From contig ASPJ01000018.1 in NCBI GenBank assembly GCA_000405805.1, positions 1 through 22,988 on the forward strand: DNA of 22,988 nt, read 5' to 3'. Under the pieces are notes generated by a model. That model had not been told where the DNA came from, did no database searches, and saw only the letters and a program-made list of their open reading frames with translations. Origin of the DNA: Fidelibacterota bacterium SCGC AAA003-L08. Its GTDB lineage: Bacteria; Fidelibacterota; Marinisomatia; SCGC-AAA003-L08; D37C17. This document shows, one piece after another, positions 1-6,953 of the stretch. Position 1 is the stretch's first letter. The number at the start of each line of letters is the position of its first letter. The position numbers and the translations under genes were made by a program.

Positions 1-395
1 TAATAAATTATGGACATGATATTTTTTGCCGGATCAATTCGGAAGAATTTAATACATTTGTCAATGATTATTCTGAAAGCATTGTCTCGCTTGGATATAG
101 CAAAATAATAATTCCTATTGAGGGATTATCTGAGGATACCGGCATAAAGGTAGAGATAGACGTTCCTGATGAGTATCTTTCATCTTCAAATTTTATAAAT
201 GATTCTCCTTATGGGTATGTAGAGTATGGAGATAATAATCTTGAAATAAATATTGGCCAATTAATTCAATATTATATAAATGGGGAAACTTCTTTTGATG
301 GATTTATTATCAGAAACAATAGTCAGTCATATAATTTTAATTCTCTGTATTTAGATAAAAACAATAGCTATATCAATTTAGTGATTCAAAAATGA
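1..395 (+). CDS. C-terminal fragment of a secreted protein with a DNRLRE/DUF4270-like end (5' truncated)
   Basis: An open frame runs from position 3 to a TGA at 393-395, 130 codons with no stop and no convincing start, so the gene enters from outside the window. The fragment is rich in Asn, Ser and Ile and alternates short beta-like segments. Its last 50 residues (LEINIGQLIQYYINGE, then GFIIRN, then YINLVI) follow the layout I know from DNRLRE and DUF4270 C-termini: a strand, a 'vdvT-xx-Vq-W' helix, a 'G-hxh' strand and a final 'P-x-h-x-V' strand. This family call is by eye. The stop overlaps the next start (ATGATGA, 392-395 shared), implying translational coupling with the barrel protein. 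The frame is exactly the one needed to continue the - strand lipoprotein that ends at 3605-3613, so I infer this is its missing C-terminus, separated by an inverted junction (see findings). Confidence 0.75.
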   Translation, partial: INYGHDIFCRINSEEFNTFVNDYSESIVSLGYSKIIIPIEGLSEDTGIKVEIDVPDEYLSSSNFINDSPYGYVEYGDNNLEINIGQLIQYYINGETSFDGFIIRNNSQSYNFNSLYLDKNNSYINLVIQK

Positions 396-1639
396 TGAGA
401 TTTTTATCTGTCATATTATTATGTTCACTGATTACTGCACAGTTCTCAATAAATTCTACAAATGGATTTGGAGCTGACAGCCATGTGATTTCACCTTCAT
501 CAGAATCAATGGGTGGTATGTGGATGTATAATAGTAATTCTGATAACTGGAATCCATTACTAGCTTCAAGTATTTATAAAAGAAATTTAACTATGATAGC
601 AGTTTCATCCTCTTTTGAGGGTATGAAGACTGATTATTATAGATCTGATAATCACTTAATTAATTCAGTTAATTTCTCATTTCCTATCAATAATAAAACA
701 GGTATTTCAATTGGACTATCTCCATATACTCGCACCAGTTATTCTATAGAAGATGATCAGTACAGTATGATTGGAGGAAATGAACATTCAAATCCATTAG
801 GATCAAAAAGTTCATATGATATTCAAGGAGGTATTTCCAGGTTGTCTATTGCATTGTCACTGGGAGTTAAAGATATTGAAGATAATTTTGCATTAGGATT
901 TAAATGGAATATATTATTTGGTAATCAGAGTGTATATACAGACACGCGTTTGGCAGAAGTATCATATGACCAAATGGGAAATCCAGTATTTACGTTACAG
1001 GAAATCCTGGTGAATTATGAAACAAATCATTTTAATGGATATTCATATACAATTGATTATATTCATAATATTCGAAAAAATTATTTTTCATTTTTAATTA
1101 GTTTTCTTGATGACTTTGAAATAAATCAAAATAAAGATTCAGGTACATTCACCAATCAGATTTTTTCCAGCAATAGAAATTATTTGTTTGACAGATTGCA
1201 GTTAGATGAATTAGGATTAGGCTACATGTATAAAAAAAATAATAATTCTGGAATTGCTTTTGAGACTCATTTTAAGAACAGCTTACAGTATTCTGATGAA
1301 ATAATGATTTTGGATAATTCTTCTCCAACCCAAATTTCAATTCATAATGGATTATATAAAATTATTAATAATCGAAAAACAGATTCGTGGAATTCTATAA
1401 ATTTGAGTACAGGGTATAGCTATAAAATAATTAAATTCAATGAAAAGGATTTAAATGATATTTCATTTTCATTAGGTACGGGAATTTTATTTAATGAAAG
1501 AAAAAATAATATTAATATATCATTTACTGTTGGATCAAGACAGAGTATTTTGGAAACAATTGATAGAGAAAATTATTATAAATTAAATATAGCAATCTTA
1601 TCGGGAGATAAATGGTTTGAAAAAAGAAGGAGAGATTAA
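392..1639 (+). CDS. Putative outer-membrane beta-barrel protein
   Basis: This is a 415-residue protein with a signal peptide (MMRFLSVILLCSLITAQ, cleavage likely near residues 17-19). The mature part alternates short amphipathic strands with polar, Asn- and Ser-rich loops; examples are residues around NSVNFSFPI, GISIGLSPY, ALSLGVKD and ISFSLGTGILF. That pattern is typical of a long-looped outer-membrane barrel of the FadL/PorV-like size class, but I see no motif that fixes the family. The C-terminus ends in charged residues (KRRRD) after a WF pair, not in the terminal Phe that many BAM substrates carry. The start can be ATG 392 or ATG 395. Neither has a clear Shine-Dalgarno site, and the overlap with the upstream stop suggests coupled translation. 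The TPR lipoprotein follows with a 1-base gap. No function can be assigned. The barrel call is moderate; the gene itself is secure. Confidence 0.75.
   Translation: MMRFLSVILLCSLITAQFSINSTNGFGADSHVISPSSESMGGMWMYNSNSDNWNPLLASSIYKRNLTMIAVSSSFEGMKTDYYRSDNHLINSVNFSFPINNKTGISIGLSPYTRTSYSIEDDQYSMIGGNEHSNPLGSKSSYDIQGGISRLSIALSLGVKDIEDNFALGFKWNILFGNQSVYTDTRLAEVSYDQMGNPVFTLQEILVNYETNHFNGYSYTIDYIHNIRKNYFSFLISFLDDFEINQNKDSGTFTNQIFSSNRNYLFDRLQLDELGLGYMYKKNNNSGIAFETHFKNSLQYSDEIMILDNSSPTQISIHNGLYKIINNRKTDSWNSINLSTGYSYKIIKFNEKDLNDISFSLGTGILFNERKNNINISFTVGSRQSILETIDRENYYKLNIAILSGDKWFEKRRRD
1627..1632 (+). promoter_or_regulatory. Shine-Dalgarno site that fixes the TTG start at 1641
   Basis: AAGGAG lies 8 bases upstream of TTG 1641, inside the last codons of the barrel gene. 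It is one of the best ribosome sites in the window. It favours TTG 1641 over the upstream in-frame TTG at 1617, which has no such site and would put charged residues ahead of the signal peptide. Confidence 0.75.
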
Positions 1640-1640
1640 A

Positions 1641-2885
1641 TTGAAAAATTTAGGTATTATACTGGGGCTTTTTATAATAGCATGTGCACCTACCAGTCAA
1701 GTTGATGATGACAAGGCATTAACGGGTAAAGAATTAGAAGAGCGTAACAATGAATGTAAACTTTATAATAGTTTTGCTGCAGGGAACATGCAAAACAGAG
1801 ATTATAAGTCAACTGTAGAAAATTATACATATATGCTAGACATTGGATGCGATAAATGTCAATGTTTAGGATATGATGGTGAAGATGCAGAATATATATA
1901 TTCTTATTTTGGCAGAGCTTATATTGAATTAGGTAAACTAGATAGTGCAAGTTATATATTTAAAAAAGGATTAAAATATTTAAAAGATGATGAGGTGTTG
2001 TTGGAGAATGCACAGTGGGTAGCTGGAAAACTTAAAAATCTAGATGAACAAATTTATTATCTGGATCAATGGTTAGCTTTAGATGAATCAAATTTGAAAG
2101 TATTAAATGAATTTGCACGAGTTTATAAAGAAAATAAAATGTTTGAAGAACAAATAGATATTTTAGATATGATTCTAACAATAGACCCCGGAAACAAATC
2201 TGCTAATGGAGAAAAAAAATTCGCATTTAGAACATTAGGAAAAGATGAATTGGATGTTGATAAGGAAAGATGGAATTCTGATCAATCTAATATTCAATAT
2301 GGCAAAGAATATGCTAAAAGATTATTAAATAAAGGAAGAAATGAAGAAGTTGTAGAAGTTTGTAATACATTGCTTATTTATGATAAATATGATACCCAAA
2401 TATTAAAATATTTAGGTGATGCACATCTTAATTTATATAATGAAGATTTTGCGTTAGCAGCATATGAATCTATATCTAATATAGATAAAACAGATTATAT
2501 TAATGCTATTGAAATAGCAAAATTATATATTGATAAAGAAGAATATCAGATAGCGTTGAAATGGGCAGAAAAAGCAGTTCAATTTAGTGGTTCAAAAGGG
2601 ATTGCATTAAATCAAAGAGCAGAAGTTTATTTTTCGGCAGCTGAAAGTTGTAGCTCTGAGTCATTAACATTCTCAGATAAACTTGTTTTTGAAATAGCAT
2701 GGGAAGATTATGTGGCTGCAGCTCATTCAGGTTATATAAGAGCAAGAGCTAGAGTAGATTTTTTACAAGAAAATAATATCACTACGAGTGGAGATTGGTT
2801 TATGACATCTGAGAAAGGCAATGAAGTAACTCCTCAAGGAGAATGTTATTCTTGGATTAAAAGATCAATAAAACGAAAAGAGTAG
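1641..2885 (+). CDS. TPR-repeat lipoprotein
   Basis: A 414-residue protein starting at TTG 1641. Its N-terminus (MKNLGIILGLFIIACAP) is a lipoprotein signal with an IIAC lipobox and Cys at residue 16, so it should be lipid-anchored, probably in the outer membrane facing the periplasm. The mature chain is helical, with TPR-type periodicity. Recognisable repeats include the segments around YFGRAYIELGKLDSASYIFKKG, LKYLGDAHLNLYNEDFALAAY and AKLYIDKEEYQIALKWAEKA. A Cys-rich patch (CDKCQC) follows residue 60. The Trp-Ser C-terminal tail is unassigned. TPR lipoproteins usually act as scaffolds. Its position immediately after a barrel gene, and before rpiB with a 7-base gap, suggests it partners the barrel protein. 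That partnership is inference. No enzymatic motif is visible. Confidence 0.82.
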   Translation: MKNLGIILGLFIIACAPTSQVDDDKALTGKELEERNNECKLYNSFAAGNMQNRDYKSTVENYTYMLDIGCDKCQCLGYDGEDAEYIYSYFGRAYIELGKLDSASYIFKKGLKYLKDDEVLLENAQWVAGKLKNLDEQIYYLDQWLALDESNLKVLNEFARVYKENKMFEEQIDILDMILTIDPGNKSANGEKKFAFRTLGKDELDVDKERWNSDQSNIQYGKEYAKRLLNKGRNEEVVEVCNTLLIYDKYDTQILKYLGDAHLNLYNEDFALAAYESISNIDKTDYINAIEIAKLYIDKEEYQIALKWAEKAVQFSGSKGIALNQRAEVYFSAAESCSSESLTFSDKLVFEIAWEDYVAAAHSGYIRARARVDFLQENNITTSGDWFMTSEKGNEVTPQGECYSWIKRSIKRKE

Positions 2886-2892
2886 GGTAACA

Positions 2893-3324
2893 ATGAAAAT
2901 TTCGATTGGATCAGATCATGCAGGGTATGATGTTAAACAGGAAATAACTAATTTTTTACTAAACAAAGGTTATGATATTGATGATGTAGGTTGTCATTCT
3001 GATGATTCTGTAGATTACCCGGAATTTGGACATCAGGTAGGCAAGAATATTATATCAGGAGTATCTGGCAAAGGTATAGTTGTTTGTGGGTCAGGTATTG
3101 GAATTTCAATTGCGGCGAATAAAATAGAAGGAATACGTGCAGCACTTTGTTTTACAAAAGAACATGCGAAAATGAGTAGACTCCATAATGACTCTAATAT
3201 ATTAGCAGTTGGGGCAAGAATGAATGGTGGAGATAATATATTGGATATTGTTGATATTTGGTTAAATACTGATTTTGAAGGAGGACGCCACCAAAAAAGG
3301 ATTGATAAAATAGAAAATTTATGA
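2893..3324 (+). CDS. rpiB: Ribose-5-phosphate isomerase B
   Basis: This 143-residue protein is full length for the RpiB/LacAB family. It interconverts ribose 5-phosphate and ribulose 5-phosphate in the non-oxidative pentose phosphate pathway, in the cytoplasm. The diagnostic N-terminal GSDHAG stretch is at residues 6-11. The active-site loop VVCGSGIGISIAANK holds the catalytic Cys at residue 65, and IRAALC and NDSNILAVGAR follow at the usual places. The ATG at 2893 comes 7 bases after the TPR gene stop, with a weak AGGG site. The gene overlaps the start of glyA by 4 bases (ATGA). The rpiB-glyA pairing is common in bacteria, which supports coupled expression and shows that glyA belongs here. 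Confidence 0.96.
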   Translation: MKISIGSDHAGYDVKQEITNFLLNKGYDIDDVGCHSDDSVDYPEFGHQVGKNIISGVSGKGIVVCGSGIGISIAANKIEGIRAALCFTKEHAKMSRLHNDSNILAVGARMNGGDNILDIVDIWLNTDFEGGRHQKRIDKIENL

Positions 3325-3623
3325 AAAATTTATTTAAAACAGATAATGAAATTTATGCTTTGATTGATTCAGAACTTAATCGTCAATCTGATACATTAGA
3401 AATGATTGCTTCAGAAAATTTTACTAGTAAATCCGTTTTAGAATCTGTAGGTTCTATCTTAACTAATAAATATGCAGAAGGATATCCGGGACACAGGTAT
3501 TATGGTGGTTGTGATTTTGTAGATAAGGTTGAAAATAAAGCAAAAGATAGACTGAAAGAGTTATTCAATGCAGAATATGCAAATGTTCAGCCTCATTCAG
3601 GTTCTCAAGCTAAACTATCATGA
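3321..3623 (+). CDS. glyA: Serine hydroxymethyltransferase, N-terminal fragment only (3' truncated)
   Basis: Only about 97 residues match GlyA, which is normally about 410-430 residues. The enzyme converts serine and tetrahydrofolate to glycine and methylene-tetrahydrofolate, using PLP. The conserved segments LEMIASENFTS, TNKYAEGYPGHRYYGGC and NVQPHSGSQA are intact and undamaged. The family continues with Asn-Met after SGSQA, but here the frame reads Lys-Leu-Ser and stops. The PLP-binding lysine and the whole large domain are missing. No later part of glyA appears in any + strand frame, because from about 3611 the DNA encodes another gene on the opposite strand. The break is therefore a join to other DNA, not a point mutation or frameshift. 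Homology ends at about 3613; the last three codons before the stop are junction sequence. Confidence 0.9.
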   Translation: MKNLFKTDNEIYALIDSELNRQSDTLEMIASENFTSKSVLESVGSILTNKYAEGYPGHRYYGGCDFVDKVENKAKDRLKELFNAEYANVQPHSGSQAKLS

Positions 3624-6097
3624 AGAGATTCAGAATATAAGTCTACATCACGAAATGGATATAAAGATACATCCTGAAATAATTTATTTTCAAAAACCTC
3701 CTCACCAACATAGGAAACAGACCAGGAATAATTTCTCTCATAATCTTCTGCCCATGTCACTGTTAAATTAGATGAATCATCTGGATGGTCTAATCTGAAC
3801 TTTACACCATCAAGCTTTCTTTCTGAATAAATAGATAAAATTAAATCATAAACTTCTCTATCTATCCCGGAATCATCTTCAACAGTATTATGAATTATTG
3901 ATGATATCCATAATGCTACCTGATTATCTCCAGTAATTGGAATATCTAATTCAGAGTATTCATTAAAATTATCTATATCAATCTGATATTCGTTATTACT
4001 TAAAGATACAATTATTTGATTCTCAGGAAGATACTGCTCGTAAGAATTTTCTGTTTGATCTAGCCCATAATCAAACCATTCCTCAATTATTTCTCCTTCA
4101 TCCCAAATCTGATTATTGTTATCATCAGCCCAATCTAATTCTCCATTATTTTCAAACCCGGAATCTGTTACAGAATTATAATTATCACCATTCGGATCAA
4201 TATTATAATTATCACCATTTGGGTCTGTCCCTATAAGATCCTCATTTGAAGTATCTGAGCAGGGGTTATCTACATCTCCTGTTTCATATTCATCTGAGCA
4301 TCCATCTTCTCCTACATCATCTGCTAATTCTCCAACATCATATTGTAAATTGTTTTCTGAACAGGTATTCAATAAATTGCAGAATCCCGGTTCATTCTCA
4401 TCAGGAATATTATCCTCTCCATAATCAAAGTATGGTTCAAAATTCTGAAAAATCATATCATCTTCAAATGGATCATTTGAATTCGGCAGACCATCTAATC
4501 CATAATCGAGCCATTGTTCTCCTTCTCCTTCATCCCAATCACCATCACCATTTGTATCAGTCCAATCTAATGCTCCATTATTTTCAAACCCGGAACCTGT
4601 TTCGGAATTATAATTATCACCATTTGGATCAATATTATAATTATCACCATTTGGGTCTGTCCCTATAAGATCCTCATTTGAAGTATCTGAGCAGGGGTTA
4701 TCTACATCTCCTGTTTCATATTCATCTAAACATCCATCTGCACCAAAATCTATCCACTCTTCGCCTGAATCACCAGGACTCCATAATCCATCATTATCAT
4801 TGTCTACCCAATTCAGTAGATTGTTATTTTCAAGGCCTCCATTATTATATATACATTCTTCATTATCTTCACAGCATTGGCCATAACCTTTTTCATATTG
4901 ATTCTCACAATTATCTAATCCAAAATCATTAAACTCTTCGCTAGAAATAACTGACCCTATTGAATTATATAGAACATCATATTGAGCATTCCCCTCAGTT
5001 AATGTTGAATCTACTCCATCGTAATCATCTCCACTAGGGTCCTCTTCATCGATATATGCAATAACATCCTCTAGTGCTAGAGAAATCTGAGAAATTGAAT
5101 CTTGAGCTAATGGATTATCATTTAACTCTATTCTTAATGTAGCTAAATCAACCTTAGTTGAAAGATTAGATGTATTAATGAGAGGGTCTTCTATAATTAA
5201 ATTAGAAAAATCTATACTAGATTCAATGATTCCAGGATCTAATCCTTCTATATTCATAAAATATGTAGTGGACCAGCTATTGTCTGATTCATTATCAATA
5301 TAATAATAGTCTGAATGTGAGTCTAAATAACCATCTAAACTAAATTGATATTCAGTAGTATCTACAGACTCCATTTTAATATAATCTAAATTAATTTTAG
5401 GTGTTGATTTCTGGCTATCCAGAGCAAAATCTGATGAATACCACTCAATATATTGAGTATCATTAGTTTCATCAGGCAGATACTCAATCAGTAAATTAAT
5501 CACGCCTTCCTCACATTCAAGCTTCGTTAAATCTTCAGATATATATCTAGTAGTCTCATTATTATTTATAAATGAATCAGGCAGATCAATAATAAGTTCA
5601 TTCCCCGTGCTGTCTGGAATTGAATAATTTAAGCTATCATACAATACTGAATAAACAAAAGGAATTGTACCTCCTAATGGATCAGTTTCAGTATAATCTA
5701 AATCCACAATTTTAATATTCAAACTATCTTCATTAGAAAGAAATATTTCAGATAATTCCATAGATGAATACAGTGAAATTTTGGGAGATTCAATTTCCAC
5801 CACAGAAGTACATATAGAACTACCAGAAAATTTAAATAAGTCTACCGAAATGATAGCTCTAGATGTATCCTTTATCATTGTACCATCTATCAATGTATCT
5901 AAAATATAGCCCGAATATAATAAATTACTTTCACCTACAATGATATTCTGAAGATCAGTTTGCTCAGTGATTAAAAAATTATCAATTGGGAATGTATATT
6001 GCTCAAATTCAATCCCATCATGAAGTTTAGATTTAATTGGATCAGATTCACATGCAAAAAAAATAATACAAATTATTAAATAAGTTATTTTATTCAT
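3605..6097 (-). CDS. Large Asp-rich surface lipoprotein, DNRLRE/DUF4270-like, probably 3' truncated
   Basis: An 830-residue frame. The N-terminus (MNKITYLIICIIFFACES) is a lipoprotein signal with FFAC and Cys at residue 16. Residues ~25-245 look like a DNRLRE-type beta domain: ELIIDLPDSF, then INLLIEYLP, then IEWYSSDFA and STPKINLDY, matching the 'F-x-S-x-E...P-x-h-x-h-x-Y' ending. A Cys-rich patch lies near residues 395-415. Residues ~420-690 form an Asp/Asn/Gly-rich region with EF-hand-like calcium loops (DNDNDGLWSPGD, DTNGDGDWDEGE, DDNNNQIWDEGE) and a duplicated 58-residue block. A second beta region starts near residue 690. The stop at 3605-3607 lies in glyA-derived sequence, so the true C-terminus is missing; I infer it is the fragment at 1-395, giving about 959 residues. 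The neighbouring half GT5 gene recalls Bacteroidota, where a DUF4270 lipoprotein gene often adjoins such a gene. Confidence 0.82.
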   Translation of the reverse strand: MNKITYLIICIIFFACESDPIKSKLHDGIEFEQYTFPIDNFLITEQTDLQNIIVGESNLLYSGYILDTLIDGTMIKDTSRAIISVDLFKFSGSSICTSVVEIESPKISLYSSMELSEIFLSNEDSLNIKIVDLDYTETDPLGGTIPFVYSVLYDSLNYSIPDSTGNELIIDLPDSFINNNETTRYISEDLTKLECEEGVINLLIEYLPDETNDTQYIEWYSSDFALDSQKSTPKINLDYIKMESVDTTEYQFSLDGYLDSHSDYYYIDNESDNSWSTTYFMNIEGLDPGIIESSIDFSNLIIEDPLINTSNLSTKVDLATLRIELNDNPLAQDSISQISLALEDVIAYIDEEDPSGDDYDGVDSTLTEGNAQYDVLYNSIGSVISSEEFNDFGLDNCENQYEKGYGQCCEDNEECIYNNGGLENNNLLNWVDNDNDGLWSPGDSGEEWIDFGADGCLDEYETGDVDNPCSDTSNEDLIGTDPNGDNYNIDPNGDNYNSETGSGFENNGALDWTDTNGDGDWDEGEGEQWLDYGLDGLPNSNDPFEDDMIFQNFEPYFDYGEDNIPDENEPGFCNLLNTCSENNLQYDVGELADDVGEDGCSDEYETGDVDNPCSDTSNEDLIGTDPNGDNYNIDPNGDNYNSVTDSGFENNGELDWADDNNNQIWDEGEIIEEWFDYGLDQTENSYEQYLPENQIIVSLSNNEYQIDIDNFNEYSELDIPITGDNQVALWISSIIHNTVEDDSGIDREVYDLILSIYSERKLDGVKFRLDHPDDSSNLTVTWAEDYERNYSWSVSYVGEEVFENKLFQDVSLYPFRDVDLYSESLHDSLA
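3611..3613. other. Inverted junction between two truncated genes (probable chimera point)
   Basis: GlyA homology on the + strand runs up to TAA at 3611-3613, and the - strand lipoprotein frame runs back to the same TAA (codon TTA on the - strand). All genes left of this point are on +, and all to the right are on -. The shared TAA would be a 3-base microhomology. See findings for the test that links position 1 to this point. Confidence 0.7.
4134..4739 (-). repeat. Duplicated 174-bp block inside the Asp-rich lipoprotein gene
   Basis: Positions 4134-4307 and 4566-4739 are near-identical direct copies, 432 bases (144 codons) apart. They encode residues ~598-655 and ~454-511. Each copy contains a smaller tandem, DPNGDNYN twice in a row. 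The bases in the middle of the block are almost unchanged, while the flanking calcium-loop sequence has diverged. That suggests a recent duplication or ongoing gene conversion. Confidence 0.9.
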
Positions 6098-6109
6098 ACT
6101 TAATAATTA

Positions 6110-6943
6110 TCATTCATGTAATGCTTTATCAATCTTATCAATTAACCCAAGCCAATCTGATGTTGAAGCATCATTGGGCAATAATATTTCAGAGTGGTTA
6201 CTCTTCCTATATACTTTTGCAAGATCCTTATCTGCCTTAATGTCATTATATATATTTTTATCATCATTATCAATTATTATTGTCTTATCGCTATACTTTA
6301 TTGCAGAGAGATAATTATCAACAACCTTCTTATCTTTTGTTATATTGCAATCTAACTGTATCGAATCATATGATTTCTTGGAAAAATTTCGGTAATTATT
6401 TATTGAATGAATTAGAAAAACAGTTTTCATATCCTTATAGAATTCATCTTCAGAATAATTTTCTTTTAATAGCTGCGGAATAAACGACATTTGCCAGTCA
6501 TTACAAACAATAATATCCGGTTTCCAATATAATGTTTTCAAGGTATCTAATGCTACTTTTGCAAAAAGTGCAAAACGAATATCATTATCACTTAATACTC
6601 TACCATTTTTTGCTTTATAAAGCAACCGTGGCAGAGGTTTAAAATAATCATCGTCTTGTAAAAAATATACTTGAACTCTGGTCTCAGGTATAAAAGCAGA
6701 TTTTATATTCATTAATCTTTTACCATTACCAAATTCAATTTCCATATCCTTTAGACGAATAACCTCCCTTAAAATATATTTTCGCTCACTGATAAACCCA
6801 TATTTAGGTTGCATCAATCTAATATCATAATTATCCTTACTATGCAAAATAGATGTCAGCCTAGTAGAGAAAGATGCTAAATTATATGATTCTGAAAATG
6901 GCGTTAATTCTGAACAAAGATAAAATACTTTTAATTGATTCAT
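6110..6943 (-). CDS. Half-length GT5 (starch/glycogen synthase N-terminal domain) protein
   Basis: A 277-residue protein from ATG 6943, preceded by AAAAGG at a 6-base spacing; an in-frame TTG at 6949 is less likely. It aligns by eye with the N-terminal Rossmann half of GlgA-type GT5 enzymes: VFYLCSELTPFS at the start, PDIIVCNDWQMSFIP for the 'HDWQ' motif, and TVFLIHSINNY for the 'FTIHN' motif. GlgA is about 480 residues. The whole C-terminal GT-B half is absent, and the N-terminal KxGGL nucleotide-sugar motif is replaced by SESYNLAS. Glycogen synthase activity is therefore doubtful. Short GT5-domain proteins of 270-280 residues are known in Bacteroidota, often annotated glycogen/starch synthase and found near a DUF4270 lipoprotein gene. 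The same neighbour arrangement is seen here. A cytoplasmic role linked to the envelope is inference only. Confidence 0.8.
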   Translation of the reverse strand: MNQLKVFYLCSELTPFSESYNLASFSTRLTSILHSKDNYDIRLMQPKYGFISERKYILREVIRLKDMEIEFGNGKRLMNIKSAFIPETRVQVYFLQDDDYFKPLPRLLYKAKNGRVLSDNDIRFALFAKVALDTLKTLYWKPDIIVCNDWQMSFIPQLLKENYSEDEFYKDMKTVFLIHSINNYRNFSKKSYDSIQLDCNITKDKKVVDNYLSAIKYSDKTIIIDNDDKNIYNDIKADKDLAKVYRKSNHSEILLPNDASTSDWLGLIDKIDKALHE

Positions 6944-6953
6944 ATACAACCTT

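Noticed and set aside
1690..1950. 86-residue - strand frame inside the TPR lipoprotein gene
   Set aside because: Antisense shadow with no signal, no ribosome site and a His/Tyr/Cys-rich composition unlike real proteins here.
3321..3623. glyA as a naturally decayed pseudogene
   Set aside because: The existing part has no damage, and no remnant of the rest is found. The break coincides with an inverted join to another truncated gene, which fits a chimera better.
3605..3623. Natural convergent overlap of glyA and the lipoprotein gene (19 bases)
   Set aside because: It would need both genes to end correctly in shared bases, yet GlyA lacks over 300 residues.
4246..4932. Two + strand frames (4246-4668 and 4678-4932) sharing an identical beginning, rich in His and Leu
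   Set aside because: They are antisense shadows of the duplicated block in the - strand lipoprotein gene. The shared start simply reflects the DNA repeat, and the composition (His, Leu, Tyr) is the complement of Asp/Asn/Gly codons.
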